Shown here in pieces: positions 25,771 to 33,335 of a stretch of 53,856 nucleotides of DNA. Origin of the DNA: a virus. Where the stretch lies: IMG/VR virus record IMGVR_UViG_3300025110_000018, positions 1 through 53,856 of that record, one strand, 5' to 3'. The position numbers and the translations under genes were made by a program. The notes under the pieces were generated by a model, which worked only from the letters and a program-made list of their open reading frames with translations, was not told the origin of the DNA and did not search any database. Every line of letters starts with the position of its first letter. Within the stretch, counting starts at the first letter, position 1.

Positions 25771-26100
25771 CTAATCTTTATTAATTTCAAGTATAGATAC
25801 AATTACTATTAATCTATCAGCTACACTGGCTGTGCATTTTAACGCTTCACTTTCTTCAAGAATTAATGGCTCAGTCAATATTTGACTTGTTGATCTAGCA
25901 GTTGTTGAAAGTTGTGTAAATATAGGAAACTCTGCTGAAGAAGCATTAACAACTTTCATTGAAATATCAGCACCAGATCCTGAATCATTATGAAGTAAAA
26001 TAGATTTTATTATAGCTCTAGAGTTTGAAGGTGAAGTATATAAAGTTACTTCACTTGTAGAATCTAAATCTGCCTTTGCGTTTTTATATATGTTAGCCAT
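25771..26100 (-). CDS. small beta-rich virion-type protein
   Basis: 109 aa, starts MANIYKNAKADLDSTSEVTLY and continues with alternating strands (SRAIIKSILLHNDSG, RLIVIVSILEIN). This pattern resembles small head-tail or tail-associated proteins common in marine phages. It starts within the stop of the 55-aa gene upstream (CATGGCTAAC). Exact role unknown. Confidence 0.6.
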   Translation of the reverse strand: MANIYKNAKADLDSTSEVTLYTSPSNSRAIIKSILLHNDSGSGADISMKVVNASSAEFPIFTQLSTTARSTSQILTEPLILEESEALKCTASVADRLIVIVSILEINKD

Positions 26101-26260
26101 GCATTAACCAAGTAAATCTTTCTTGCTCCTGTTTTAAATCTTCTAAGAAAGATGTATTAAGTTCATTTTTGATTGTATCAATTGCACGAAGAATCTGTCT
26201 TTGGTTTTCAGCATCATATTCTTCCTTTGGTTCAGGTATGTATGAAGTTATTTTAGCCAC
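26093..26260 (-). CDS. small conserved protein, 55 aa, GTG start
   Basis: Starts at GTG within the stop region of the upstream gene (GGTGGCTAA), giving VAKITSYIPEPKEEYDAENQ as its N-terminus, then an amphipathic helix with RAIDTIKNELNTSF. A longer frame to 26431 exists but would be read through the coding region of 26253-26948 and looks like out-of-frame sequence. Short proteins beginning ITSYIPEP are familiar to me from marine podovirus tail regions, which supports the short start. Function unknown. Confidence 0.65.
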   Translation of the reverse strand: MAKITSYIPEPKEEYDAENQRQILRAIDTIKNELNTSFLEDLKQEQERFTWLMHG

Positions 26261-26948
26261 CGTGAAAACTCTTTCCAAATGATGAACTGTCTCTACTGTA
26301 GCTGTGTCCTCTAGAAGAAGTAGAACGATTAGCTCCACCAGGTCTATCTCCTCTACCTCTATCTTGATCAGTTTGAACAGCTGATGATCTGTTTGCCATT
26401 TCAGTTTGTAGGTCTGCTGCTGAAGAATCATTTGTTCTAGTGTTTTTGTTTCTTATTCTATCTAAAAATTCCATATGAGTTTCTGATTGAGCAAAATCAG
26501 ATTGACCTAATCTTCTTAATCCGTCTAAACCACCTCGAGCCATATTTTTTAGTATACCATAACCAGGTATTGCTATGCCTGCAAATAAATCTAAAATGCC
26601 TCCTAATTTATTTGGTTCTTTTCTATAACCAAATTCATCAACTTCATATTCTTCTGTTTCTTCATCAGCCTGAGTAGCAACACCTAGATTTGGAGGTAGA
26701 CTACTAAAGGTTGTAGGAATGTTTTGAGCTAATTGTGGAGTAACTCCCATAGCTCCCATGTCTATTTTTGGTGTAAGAAATTGCTCATACGGTAATGTAG
26801 TATTCATTAAAAAACCTTCACCATATTCAGGTGCGTATGGTAGATCATCTTCCATAGGTGGAATTTGATTTAAAGTTTCTATACCTATAGCTGGAGTTCG
26901 TGGATATATAATTGAATTATAAAGTGGTACATCAAAAATGTTTGCCAT
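26253..26948 (-). CDS. tail-region hypothetical protein, 231 aa
   Basis: Starts MANIFDVPLYNSIIYPRTP; has an acidic middle (ADEETEEYEVDEFGYRKEP), a short Gly-rich hydrophobic stretch (LDLFAGIAIPGYGILKN), and a Ser/Arg/Gly-rich low-complexity C-terminus ending SSFGKSFHGG. No known domain. It begins on the stop of the large tail protein (TAATG), so is probably virion-associated. Confidence 0.55.
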   Translation of the reverse strand: MANIFDVPLYNSIIYPRTPAIGIETLNQIPPMEDDLPYAPEYGEGFLMNTTLPYEQFLTPKIDMGAMGVTPQLAQNIPTTFSSLPPNLGVATQADEETEEYEVDEFGYRKEPNKLGGILDLFAGIAIPGYGILKNMARGGLDGLRRLGQSDFAQSETHMEFLDRIRNKNTRTNDSSAADLQTEMANRSSAVQTDQDRGRGDRPGGANRSTSSRGHSYSRDSSSFGKSFHGG

Positions 26949-28915
26949 TATCTTCTTCCGTCTGGTTGTGCATCAAGTCTTAGAGTTCCATATCTCCAAG
27001 TTTCACCTGTGCCATCGTTTTCTATCTTTAGTGCTACGAGTCTTCCTCTTGCACGGGTATCTACTTTATCAGTAGATGATGTAATTGTAAAGGGACCTAA
27101 CGGTGAGCTAGATGCTGTATTGTTCGGATAGTTATTTAATAGTAATGTGATTTTTGTATTACCTGTTTGTATAGCAAAATCAGGTATAAATCTTTTAACA
27201 GACATAAAGAACTCTCCATCTCCTTTGTAGTTTACCATTCCTGTGGCCTGACCCAGGGCGCTTTTACTTGATGTAATATCATAATCTCCAGATTTAATAA
27301 AAGCAGCAATCGCTGTTGTACCTGAACTGTTTACCTGATCAGTTCCTACTTCATGAGCATAATAAGTTGATGCTCCAAATCTATTTGTTATACCTTGAAT
27401 TTGAAAATTTGGAGTTGCAGTTTTATTATATTCTGTTGCATAGGGTGCATCAAATACACCTGTATCTATATAACTTGTTCTAGCTAGTGATCCTGTAGTC
27501 CAAACCTGTTCCCCATAATTATATGTAACCACTCTATCTATTTGCTCTGATCCTGATTTTGGATAAAACCAATTTACTTCATTATAAAGTGTATTATGCT
27601 CTGCATACACAAGTTCGCTTGCATTAAAGTTTATACCTAAATTATCACCATCAGTATTAAATACAAAGTCTTCAACTAAACAAGGTAATGATTTAACAGT
27701 ACCATCGTATGCAAAAAATCCACCTTCACCTGACATCCAGAATACAATACCATTAGAGTAACTCAAAGCTTTTTGACCAATCAATCCACAATTTGTACCA
27801 ACTTGTTTTACAGAAAAAGTAAATGGTGGACCAACAAATTGAATTACATACGCAGAGCTATCAGTTAAAACTAAAGTATAATCTTTACCAGATACAGCTC
27901 CTACAATTTTATTTCCTTTATCCAATCTAAAACTACCTGCAGTATTTGTAATATTTGATGCATACGTATTTAAATCTTCTTGATTAGAAAATCTTATAAA
28001 CATCGGATCAACAGTTAATGAATTACCAATTGTTGTTTCTGTTCCAAAATGAAACAAGTGTCTATCTCTATCTGACACTTGTGTTAATCTAGATGACGTT
28101 GGATTGTTTGTTGTTTCAAAATTTGTAGTTGTTGTTGACGCTCTAATTGTTCTTGCGCTTGCTGCACCTGCATTCCAAGTAAATGTTTTTCCTCCTGCAA
28201 TAGTTGCGACTAATACTTGTCCAAAATTATCAAGACTCCATTTTCCTGGTTCCAGAATTACGTCACTAGTTGTTCTCTCTGTGCCCCAAGTTGATGTGCT
28301 CCAAGTATCTGTGCCCCAACCATATCCTGCTGTTTGAAATGTAGGACCAACTTGAACGTAAGGATTAACAGTTGCAGAACCTGCAGCTGTCATTCCAGTT
28401 CCAGATTCATTTGATGCCATCGTAATTGTAAAACTATTTGTATCTGCTGTTACAACTTCATAAGGCGTGTCTTCAAAATCAGATGTTGTGTATCCTGTAG
28501 CACCGCCTCCAGGTAATGTTACAGAAGTAAATGTAAAAAATCTACCTGCAGTTAAACCATGAGATGTTTTATTAATTGTAACGGTTGCTGATCCAGTTGT
28601 AGATGTAAAAGTAAATCCAGTAATAGCAGTATCTAACGGAGATATATCGTAAAAGTCATTTCCATAATATAGAAATAAACCTTGTGATGTTCCTATCACT
28701 GCATATTTTTCTCCAGCGATACTTGTAAAACTGTGTTGAGCACGTGCTACTCCAGGTAAAGTTAGACTACCTGCTGTTAATTGATTCCAACCACCTATTT
28801 TTTCAGGTAGTCCATATCTAAATCTGACAAAATCACCATCAACCCATTGAGACTCGGCTCCGGATTCTGTTGTCATCTTATTAAAACCAGGCTTGAAATT
28901 TAATTTTTGTAGCAT
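26948..28915 (-). CDS. large tail protein, P22 gp10-like candidate
   Basis: 655 aa, beta-rich. The N-terminus (MLQKLNFKPGFNKMTTESG, then WVDGDFVRFRYGLPEKIGGW) and repeated propeller-like strands (KYAVIGTSQGLFLYYG, KDYTLVLTDSSAYVIQF, GIVFWMSGEGGFFAYDG) resemble the stabilisation or tail-hub proteins grouped with P22 gp10. An insertion at about residues 100-190 is Thr/Gly-rich. It probably forms part of the tail below the portal. Divergent from the plus-strand oxygenase cassette that begins 50 bases away. Confidence 0.65.
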   Translation of the reverse strand: MLQKLNFKPGFNKMTTESGAESQWVDGDFVRFRYGLPEKIGGWNQLTAGSLTLPGVARAQHSFTSIAGEKYAVIGTSQGLFLYYGNDFYDISPLDTAITGFTFTSTTGSATVTINKTSHGLTAGRFFTFTSVTLPGGGATGYTTSDFEDTPYEVVTADTNSFTITMASNESGTGMTAAGSATVNPYVQVGPTFQTAGYGWGTDTWSTSTWGTERTTSDVILEPGKWSLDNFGQVLVATIAGGKTFTWNAGAASARTIRASTTTTNFETTNNPTSSRLTQVSDRDRHLFHFGTETTIGNSLTVDPMFIRFSNQEDLNTYASNITNTAGSFRLDKGNKIVGAVSGKDYTLVLTDSSAYVIQFVGPPFTFSVKQVGTNCGLIGQKALSYSNGIVFWMSGEGGFFAYDGTVKSLPCLVEDFVFNTDGDNLGINFNASELVYAEHNTLYNEVNWFYPKSGSEQIDRVVTYNYGEQVWTTGSLARTSYIDTGVFDAPYATEYNKTATPNFQIQGITNRFGASTYYAHEVGTDQVNSSGTTAIAAFIKSGDYDITSSKSALGQATGMVNYKGDGEFFMSVKRFIPDFAIQTGNTKITLLLNNYPNNTASSSPLGPFTITSSTDKVDTRARGRLVALKIENDGTGETWRYGTLRLDAQPDGRR

Positions 28916-28920
28916 ATAGT
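28893..28920 (+). promoter_or_regulatory. possible promoter for plus-strand oxygenase cassette
   Basis: TTGAAA, 16 bases, TATAGT on the plus strand, 45 bases upstream of the first cassette ATG and overlapping the start region of the minus-strand tail gene. Weak -35 but well placed; the cassette needs its own promoter because neighbours run the other way. Confidence 0.35.
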
Positions 28921-28964
28921 GCTTTATATCTTATAAATAAGGAAAATGAAAGTATCAATATAAT

Positions 28965-29468
28965 ATGGTAAAGTTTGATCCATTTGCTCATGAAAATCTA
29001 TTCTATGAATATATATTAAAAATTACCAATGAAGAAGTAAATCAAATTTTAATGATGGTAAAAAATTTAGATGCATATGGGTCCAAAGAAATCTCAGAGT
29101 GTAAAACTACTTTTACCACATTTAACATCTTGAATTTTCCTATATTAAAAAATTTAAAAAAACAAATCACTAATATTTTAGATAAACATAAATTGTTTCT
29201 AGATAACAATTGGGCTCAGTTATATAATACAGATCATGGTCACTCTATTCACTTTCATGAATCTTCTATATATTCTGGAATTATTTATATAAAAGGAAAC
29301 AATCCTAGCCCAACTGTTTTCTACAGTAAAAAGTTTAATCCATATGATCATAAATTTAAAGCTAATACATTATTATTGTTTCCTTCAATGATTCCTCATG
29401 AAGTTAAAACATTGAAAAAAGACGAGGAAAGATTAATAATATCTTTCAACGCTGGGAAAGTTTGTTAA
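28965..29468 (+). CDS. 2OG-Fe(II) oxygenase-like protein (PF13759-like, HxH type)
   Basis: 167 aa, first gene of the plus-strand cassette. HSIHFHESSIYSGIIYIKG carries H96-F-H98, matching the H-x-H...SG-x-YY pattern I associate with the 2OG-FeII_Oxy_5 family; LLLFPSMIPHEVKTL gives distal H145 and EERLIISFN gives R156. Enzymes of this group are mostly uncharacterised. Ends seven bases before the next oxygenase. AT-rich like its neighbours, on the strand opposite the surrounding tail genes. Confidence 0.7.
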   Translation: MVKFDPFAHENLFYEYILKITNEEVNQILMMVKNLDAYGSKEISECKTTFTTFNILNFPILKNLKKQITNILDKHKLFLDNNWAQLYNTDHGHSIHFHESSIYSGIIYIKGNNPSPTVFYSKKFNPYDHKFKANTLLLFPSMIPHEVKTLKKDEERLIISFNAGKVC

Positions 29469-29475
29469 TAAAATT

Positions 29476-30021
29476 ATGGATCATTTAGAAGCAGTTGTTA
29501 AATTAGATAATATAATTGATAAAGATTTTATAAAAAAAATGATACCATTTATAGATCATAGAGCAAAAGAATATTTAACTACCACTGGAGGCTTACATAA
29601 AAATGTAAGAAATGTAAAAGGCTTTCATGTAAATAATGAAACTCCTACAAACATTTTTTATTGGAATTATATAAAGAAAGAAATAGAAAGATTATATAGT
29701 TTTTATAAAATTAAATTTCCAGCGATGGAAAGTTCTGAAATTAATCAAATAGATTTATTAAAATATGGGGTTGGTGGAAAATATGATTCACATACCGATC
29801 AAGGCACATCTGCACCAAGACATTTAAGTATTATTATGAATTTAAATAATAAGTATGAAGGTGGAGATTTAGTTTTTGCAGATCAAAAACAAAAAGAAAT
29901 AAAAAGATTAAAACTAAACACTGGATCAATAGTATTTTTTCCAAGTAATTTCATGTATCCACATGGTATTCAACCCATTACAAAAGGAACAAGGTATAGT
30001 ATAGTTGCATGGCTACAATAA
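29476..30021 (+). CDS. 2OG-Fe(II) oxygenase, prolyl-4-hydroxylase-like
   Basis: 181 aa, the clearest P4H-type enzyme in the window. H106-T-D108 (YDSHTDQGTSAPRHLSIIM), EGGDLVFAD, GSIVFFPSNFMYPHGIQP with distal H163, and R173 (GTRYSIVAW) are all in the expected order. Expected reaction: oxygen-dependent hydroxylation of a protein side chain or small molecule with 2-oxoglutarate to succinate. Overlaps the next oxygenase by 13 bases, so translation is coupled. Substrate unknown. Confidence 0.85.
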   Translation: MDHLEAVVKLDNIIDKDFIKKMIPFIDHRAKEYLTTTGGLHKNVRNVKGFHVNNETPTNIFYWNYIKKEIERLYSFYKIKFPAMESSEINQIDLLKYGVGGKYDSHTDQGTSAPRHLSIIMNLNNKYEGGDLVFADQKQKEIKRLKLNTGSIVFFPSNFMYPHGIQPITKGTRYSIVAWLQ

Positions 30022-30587
30022 AAAATAAATTAATTAAAAATTTTTTTAGTAAAGAAGAATTAAATATTCTTCAGAAATATTGTATTAATAAACTACATTC
30101 CACTACAGATTATTTTATTGATCCTCAATCTTTTTCTCCGGCGTGGTACAATGATTCTTTAATGGATACTTTGTTAGAAACTAAATTATCTTTTGTAGAG
30201 AAAGAATCTAAATTAAGTTTGTTTCCAACATATACATATTGGAGATATTATGTATACGGAGGATCGCTACGTAAACATAGAGATAGACCTTCTTGTGAAG
30301 TATCTATTACTGCATGTATTAAAAAAAATGATAACTGGCCTATTGTAATTGAAGGTAAAAAATTTGAATTGGATGAAGGTGATGGTATTATATATAATGG
30401 AGTTTTTCAAAAACATGAAAGACCAGGCATATATAAAGGTGAAGGTATGGCACAAGTTTTTTTTCACTATGTAGATAAAGCTGGACATTTCACAAGACAT
30501 CAATATGATAAGTATTTTAAAAATACAGGAAATAAAGCACACGAAGAGGATTTAAAATGGATGCGATTGAAAAAACCGTTAATATAA
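30009..30587 (+). CDS. 2OG-Fe(II) oxygenase-like protein
   Basis: 192 aa. YVYGGSLRKHRDRPSCEVS holds H90-R-D92; DEGDGIIYNGVFQKHERPG gives distal H136; MAQVFFHYVD is the last core strand, where Gln149 (not Arg or Lys) is near the usual 2-oxoglutarate contact. The sequence between, NNWPI-like in style (DNWPIVIEGKKFEL), resembles other marine phage oxygenases. Third gene of the plus-strand cassette, overlapping both neighbours. Confidence 0.75.
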   Translation: MATIKNKLIKNFFSKEELNILQKYCINKLHSTTDYFIDPQSFSPAWYNDSLMDTLLETKLSFVEKESKLSLFPTYTYWRYYVYGGSLRKHRDRPSCEVSITACIKKNDNWPIVIEGKKFELDEGDGIIYNGVFQKHERPGIYKGEGMAQVFFHYVDKAGHFTRHQYDKYFKNTGNKAHEEDLKWMRLKKPLI

Positions 30588-31156
30588 CTAACTTCATAGG
30601 TGTCTATGATAATTATATTAGACCAGAAGAATGCGATAAAGCTATTAAATTATTTGAAGATCAAAATAAATTTAATAATACATTAAATAGAATAGCTTTT
30701 GAAAAATCATCTATAACACATAAACAAGATCAACAATATTTTGCAGCACCTAATAATATAGATGTTTGGTGGGAATCATTAAAACCAATGATGTTAAATT
30801 TTGATATAGCTTGGAATCATTATGTAAAAAATACAGGTGCAGACCAAGCTTATGAAGAGTCTTTTTATTTTACAGATTTAAAAATACAAAAAACTTTACC
30901 TACAGAAGGTTATCATGTTTGGCATATAGAACATGGAAAAGGACATGAAAATGAACCTAGAGCTTTTGTTTATTCAATATATTTAAATGATGTTGAAGAA
31001 GGTGGAGAAACAGAATTCTTACATTTTTCAAAAAGAGTACAACCTAAAAAAGGTAGAATAGTTATTTGGCCTGCAGCATTTCCTTATTTACACAGAGGTA
31101 ACCCACCACTTTCTGGTGAAAAATATATTTTAACATCTTGGATGATGTTAAAATAA
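30557..31156 (+). CDS. 2OG-Fe(II) oxygenase-like protein, HxE type
   Basis: 199 aa. YHVWHIEHGKG contains H123-I-E125, then AFVYSIYLNDVEEGGETEFL, KGRIVIWPAAFPYLHRGNPP with distal H179, and K189 or nearby residues in the last strand (GEKYILTSWMMLK). HxE in place of HxD is known in some active family members. Last gene of the plus-strand cassette; its stop directly abuts the stop of the convergent tail-collar gene at 31157. Confidence 0.8.
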   Translation: MDAIEKTVNITNFIGVYDNYIRPEECDKAIKLFEDQNKFNNTLNRIAFEKSSITHKQDQQYFAAPNNIDVWWESLKPMMLNFDIAWNHYVKNTGADQAYEESFYFTDLKIQKTLPTEGYHVWHIEHGKGHENEPRAFVYSIYLNDVEEGGETEFLHFSKRVQPKKGRIVIWPAAFPYLHRGNPPLSGEKYILTSWMMLK

Positions 31157-31738
31157 TTAAGTTTTTATAAGATACATTACAGTTAGATAAGGCTGCACAA
31201 CCGAAGTAGCATCCCCAGAAAAATTGGCACTCATATTGTGGGAGTGACCACCACCTGAACCTGTATTACCTGAACCAGATGGACTGGCTGTAGGTCCTTG
31301 ATATGGGTGACTCATTGGTCTATTAGATCTATAAGCAGGATTAAAATTAGCGTATCCTTTGGGGTGACTATGAGAAGCAAGTTGTGGAGTTGATAAAGTT
31401 GCATTGGCTGTACTCCCCGCAACGTTTCCAGTTGTTGTTACAGTATTAGCACCACCTGTTGATGCTAAAGCTTTATTATTAGATTTTCCAATTGCTACAT
31501 TGTCAGACAAATTAGGAACAGCAAAAGTAGAGGAACCATCACCTGCACCATAAGTTGTCCCTACAATTGCAAATAATGCTGAATAAGTACTTCTTGAAAC
31601 TGTTTGGCCATTACATTCTAAATATCCAGACGGCACTGAAGAATCAGACCAAGGAATAATAGTTGCTGTAGGGATACCTTCAATGTCAGTAAGGTTTGCC
31701 CCATCGAAATCATATTTTGTTGCTTCGTAATTTGACAT
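31157..31738 (-). CDS. tail collar protein (copy 3 of tandem triplet)
   Basis: 193 aa with a phage tail-collar domain: TATIIPWSDSSVPSGYLECN, SRSTYSALFAIVGTTYGAGD and GSSTFAVPNLSDNVAIGK. The C-terminal QPYLTVMYLIKT is conserved among the three copies. Between HSHPKGY and GGGHSHNMSA lies a loop of about 37 residues rich in Pro, Asn, Ser and Gly that differs completely from the other copies. Such proteins are usually receptor-binding or fibre-tip proteins. It faces the oxygenase cassette tail-to-tail. Confidence 0.85.
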   Translation of the reverse strand: MSNYEATKYDFDGANLTDIEGIPTATIIPWSDSSVPSGYLECNGQTVSRSTYSALFAIVGTTYGAGDGSSTFAVPNLSDNVAIGKSNNKALASTGGANTVTTTGNVAGSTANATLSTPQLASHSHPKGYANFNPAYRSNRPMSHPYQGPTASPSGSGNTGSGGGHSHNMSANFSGDATSVVQPYLTVMYLIKT

Positions 31739-31746
31739 AATTTATC

Positions 31747-32334
31747 CTAAGTTTTAATAATATATATTATAGTTAAATAAGGTTGTAAAACTGAAACAGC
31801 ATCACCACTAAAGTTTGCACTCATATTATGACTATGTGCACCTCCTGAACCAGCGTTACCTAAACTAGTATTTGTGTTACCGAATGCTGTATACTCTGGG
31901 TTATCTTGTCCAGGGTTGTTGTTTTTATTTGGAGGTCTAACATAAGTTGCAGCTCTTGGGTGACTATGAGAAGCAAGTTGTGGAGTTGATAAACTTGCAT
32001 TAGCTGTTGAACCACCTACGTTTCCAGTGGCTGCTACAGTATTAGCACCACCTGTTGAACCTACTGCTTTGTTATTTGATTTTCCAACCGGTACGTTATC
32101 TTGTAAGTCAGGTACATTAAAAGTACTTGAACCATCCCCAGCGCCATAAGTTGTACCTACAATTGCAAACAATGCAGAGTAAGTTGATCTTGAAACTGCT
32201 GCACCATTACATTCTAAAAAACCTGATGGGACTGAAGAATCAGACCAAGGCACAATAGTTGCTGTAGGAATTCCTTCAATACCTGTAAGGTTTGCTGCGT
32301 CGAAATCATATTTTGTTGCTTCGTAGTTTGACAT
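31747..32334 (-). CDS. tail collar protein (copy 2 of tandem triplet)
   Basis: 195 aa, same domain order as its neighbours (VPWSDSSVPSGFLECNGA, TYGAGDGSSTFNVPDL, STPQLASHSHPR, GGAHSHNMSANFSGD, QPYLTIIYIIKT). Its unique loop (about residues 132-168) is Asn/Pro-rich, with VRPPNKNNNPGQDNPEY. Presumably encodes an alternative receptor-binding tip. Eight bases separate it from each adjacent copy. Confidence 0.85.
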   Translation of the reverse strand: MSNYEATKYDFDAANLTGIEGIPTATIVPWSDSSVPSGFLECNGAAVSRSTYSALFAIVGTTYGAGDGSSTFNVPDLQDNVPVGKSNNKAVGSTGGANTVAATGNVGGSTANASLSTPQLASHSHPRAATYVRPPNKNNNPGQDNPEYTAFGNTNTSLGNAGSGGAHSHNMSANFSGDAVSVLQPYLTIIYIIKT

Positions 32335-32342
32335 AATTTATC

Positions 32343-32918
32343 CTAAGTTTTTATTACGTATATAATTGTTAAATAAGGTTGAATAACTGAAGTTGCATCC
32401 CCAGAAAAATTGGCGCTCATATTGTGAGAATGTCCACCACCTGAACCTGTATTTGGTGTAGCTGATCCATTTTTAGCTGCTGCTTGATATTGGGGTATAC
32501 TTATTTTTCTAAATCTACCTGGACCTGCAGCTACTCCTTGATTGTGATTATGAGAAGCAAGTTGTGGAGTTGATAAAGTTGCATTGGCTGTTGAACCACC
32601 TATATTTCCAGTTTTAGCTACAGTATTAGCACCACCTGTTGACGCTAAAGCTTTGTTGTTAGATTTACCTAATGCTATATTATCTTGAAGATCTGGAACA
32701 AGAAAAGTAGATGAACCATCACCTGCTCCGTAAGTTGTACCTATGATTGCAAATAAAGCAGCATACGTTGATCTTGAAACTGCTTGACCATTACATTCTA
32801 AATATCCTGATGGTACTGAAGAAGAAGACCATGGTATAATAGTTGCTGTAGGGATACCTTCAATACCAGTAAGGCTTGCACCTGAGTAATCATATTTAGT
32901 CGCTTCGTAATTTGCCAT
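32343..32918 (-). CDS. tail collar protein (copy 1 of tandem triplet)
   Basis: 191 aa, first transcribed of the three. Conserved parts: IEGIPTATIIPWSSSS, CNGQAVSRSTYAALFAI, FLVPDLQDNIALGKSNN, GGGHSHNMSANFSGDATS. The variable loop (about residues 128-163) includes basic PGRFRKISIPQYQAAAKNG, more basic than the other copies. Role at the tail tip inferred from family. Confidence 0.85.
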   Translation of the reverse strand: MANYEATKYDYSGASLTGIEGIPTATIIPWSSSSVPSGYLECNGQAVSRSTYAALFAIIGTTYGAGDGSSTFLVPDLQDNIALGKSNNKALASTGGANTVAKTGNIGGSTANATLSTPQLASHNHNQGVAAGPGRFRKISIPQYQAAAKNGSATPNTGSGGGHSHNMSANFSGDATSVIQPYLTIIYVIKT

Positions 32919-32926
32919 GTTTTCTC

Positions 32927-33334
32927 CTACGAAGAATATGATGTAGGTCTTGCGCCTAGTCTAGCAATTTTCTCCGATTCTGTTTCGTCTCTAAAAGTTT
33001 CTGATCCTTCTGGATCTTCAATTGATAAAGTATCTTCATCCCAATCTGACTGTAATTTAGATAAGTGAGCTGAGTCCCATCTATTACTAAATTGACTAAT
33101 GTCACCTAAATCTGCATCTGCATAACTACAATGAGGAGTTTCATCTCTGTGCTCTACTTCGTCAGAAGTATTAGAAGTGCCGTATTGAATAGCCCAAATA
33201 TTAGAAAATTTTGATTCATTCCAAAAAGCATCATCATCAATTCTGTATCCAACACCTTCATTAGCACCTTCTGCATAATTTTTAATGATTGCTTTATCTT
33301 CAAATACTATTGTCCAATTTCCTTTTGCTGCCAT
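32927..33334 (-). CDS. tail-region hypothetical protein, 135 aa
   Basis: Start taken at MAAKGNWTIVFEDK, two bases after the upstream stop and behind GGAGAAATAAT; a longer frame to 33373 would sit inside the tail-fibre gene. The protein is acidic, with AIQYGTSNTSDEVEHRDETP and a charged C-terminal helix ending ARPTSYSS. It lies between fibre and collar genes; a tail-fibre accessory or chaperone role is possible, not shown. Confidence 0.6.
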   Translation of the reverse strand: MAAKGNWTIVFEDKAIIKNYAEGANEGVGYRIDDDAFWNESKFSNIWAIQYGTSNTSDEVEHRDETPHCSYADADLGDISQFSNRWDSAHLSKLQSDWDEDTLSIEDPEGSETFRDETESEKIARLGARPTSYSS

Positions 33335-33335
33335 A

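Larger units (their letters stand above)
31157..32918 (-). repeat. three tandem tail-collar gene copies (about 590-bp unit)
   Basis: The genes at 31157-31738, 31747-32334 and 32343-32918 are direct repeats including the eight-base spacers. Conserved blocks are the first about 125 codons and the last about 30; the centre of each is unrelated in sequence and flanked by His-Ser-His-type motifs. Nucleotide similarity is high enough to permit recombination between copies. Confidence 0.85.

Noticed and set aside
26260-26431. N-terminal extension of the 55-aa gene
   Set aside because: The extra residues are read out of frame through the C-terminus of 26253-26948 and the GTG start coupled to that stop gives the familiar short protein.
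31157-32918. CRISPR-like repeat array
   Set aside because: The repeats are about 590-bp gene copies with intact frames, not short repeats with spacers.
31157-32918. Diversity-generating retroelement
   Set aside because: Variable loops suggested it, but no reverse transcriptase or template repeat is visible in the window, and whole loops differ rather than scattered A-derived positions.
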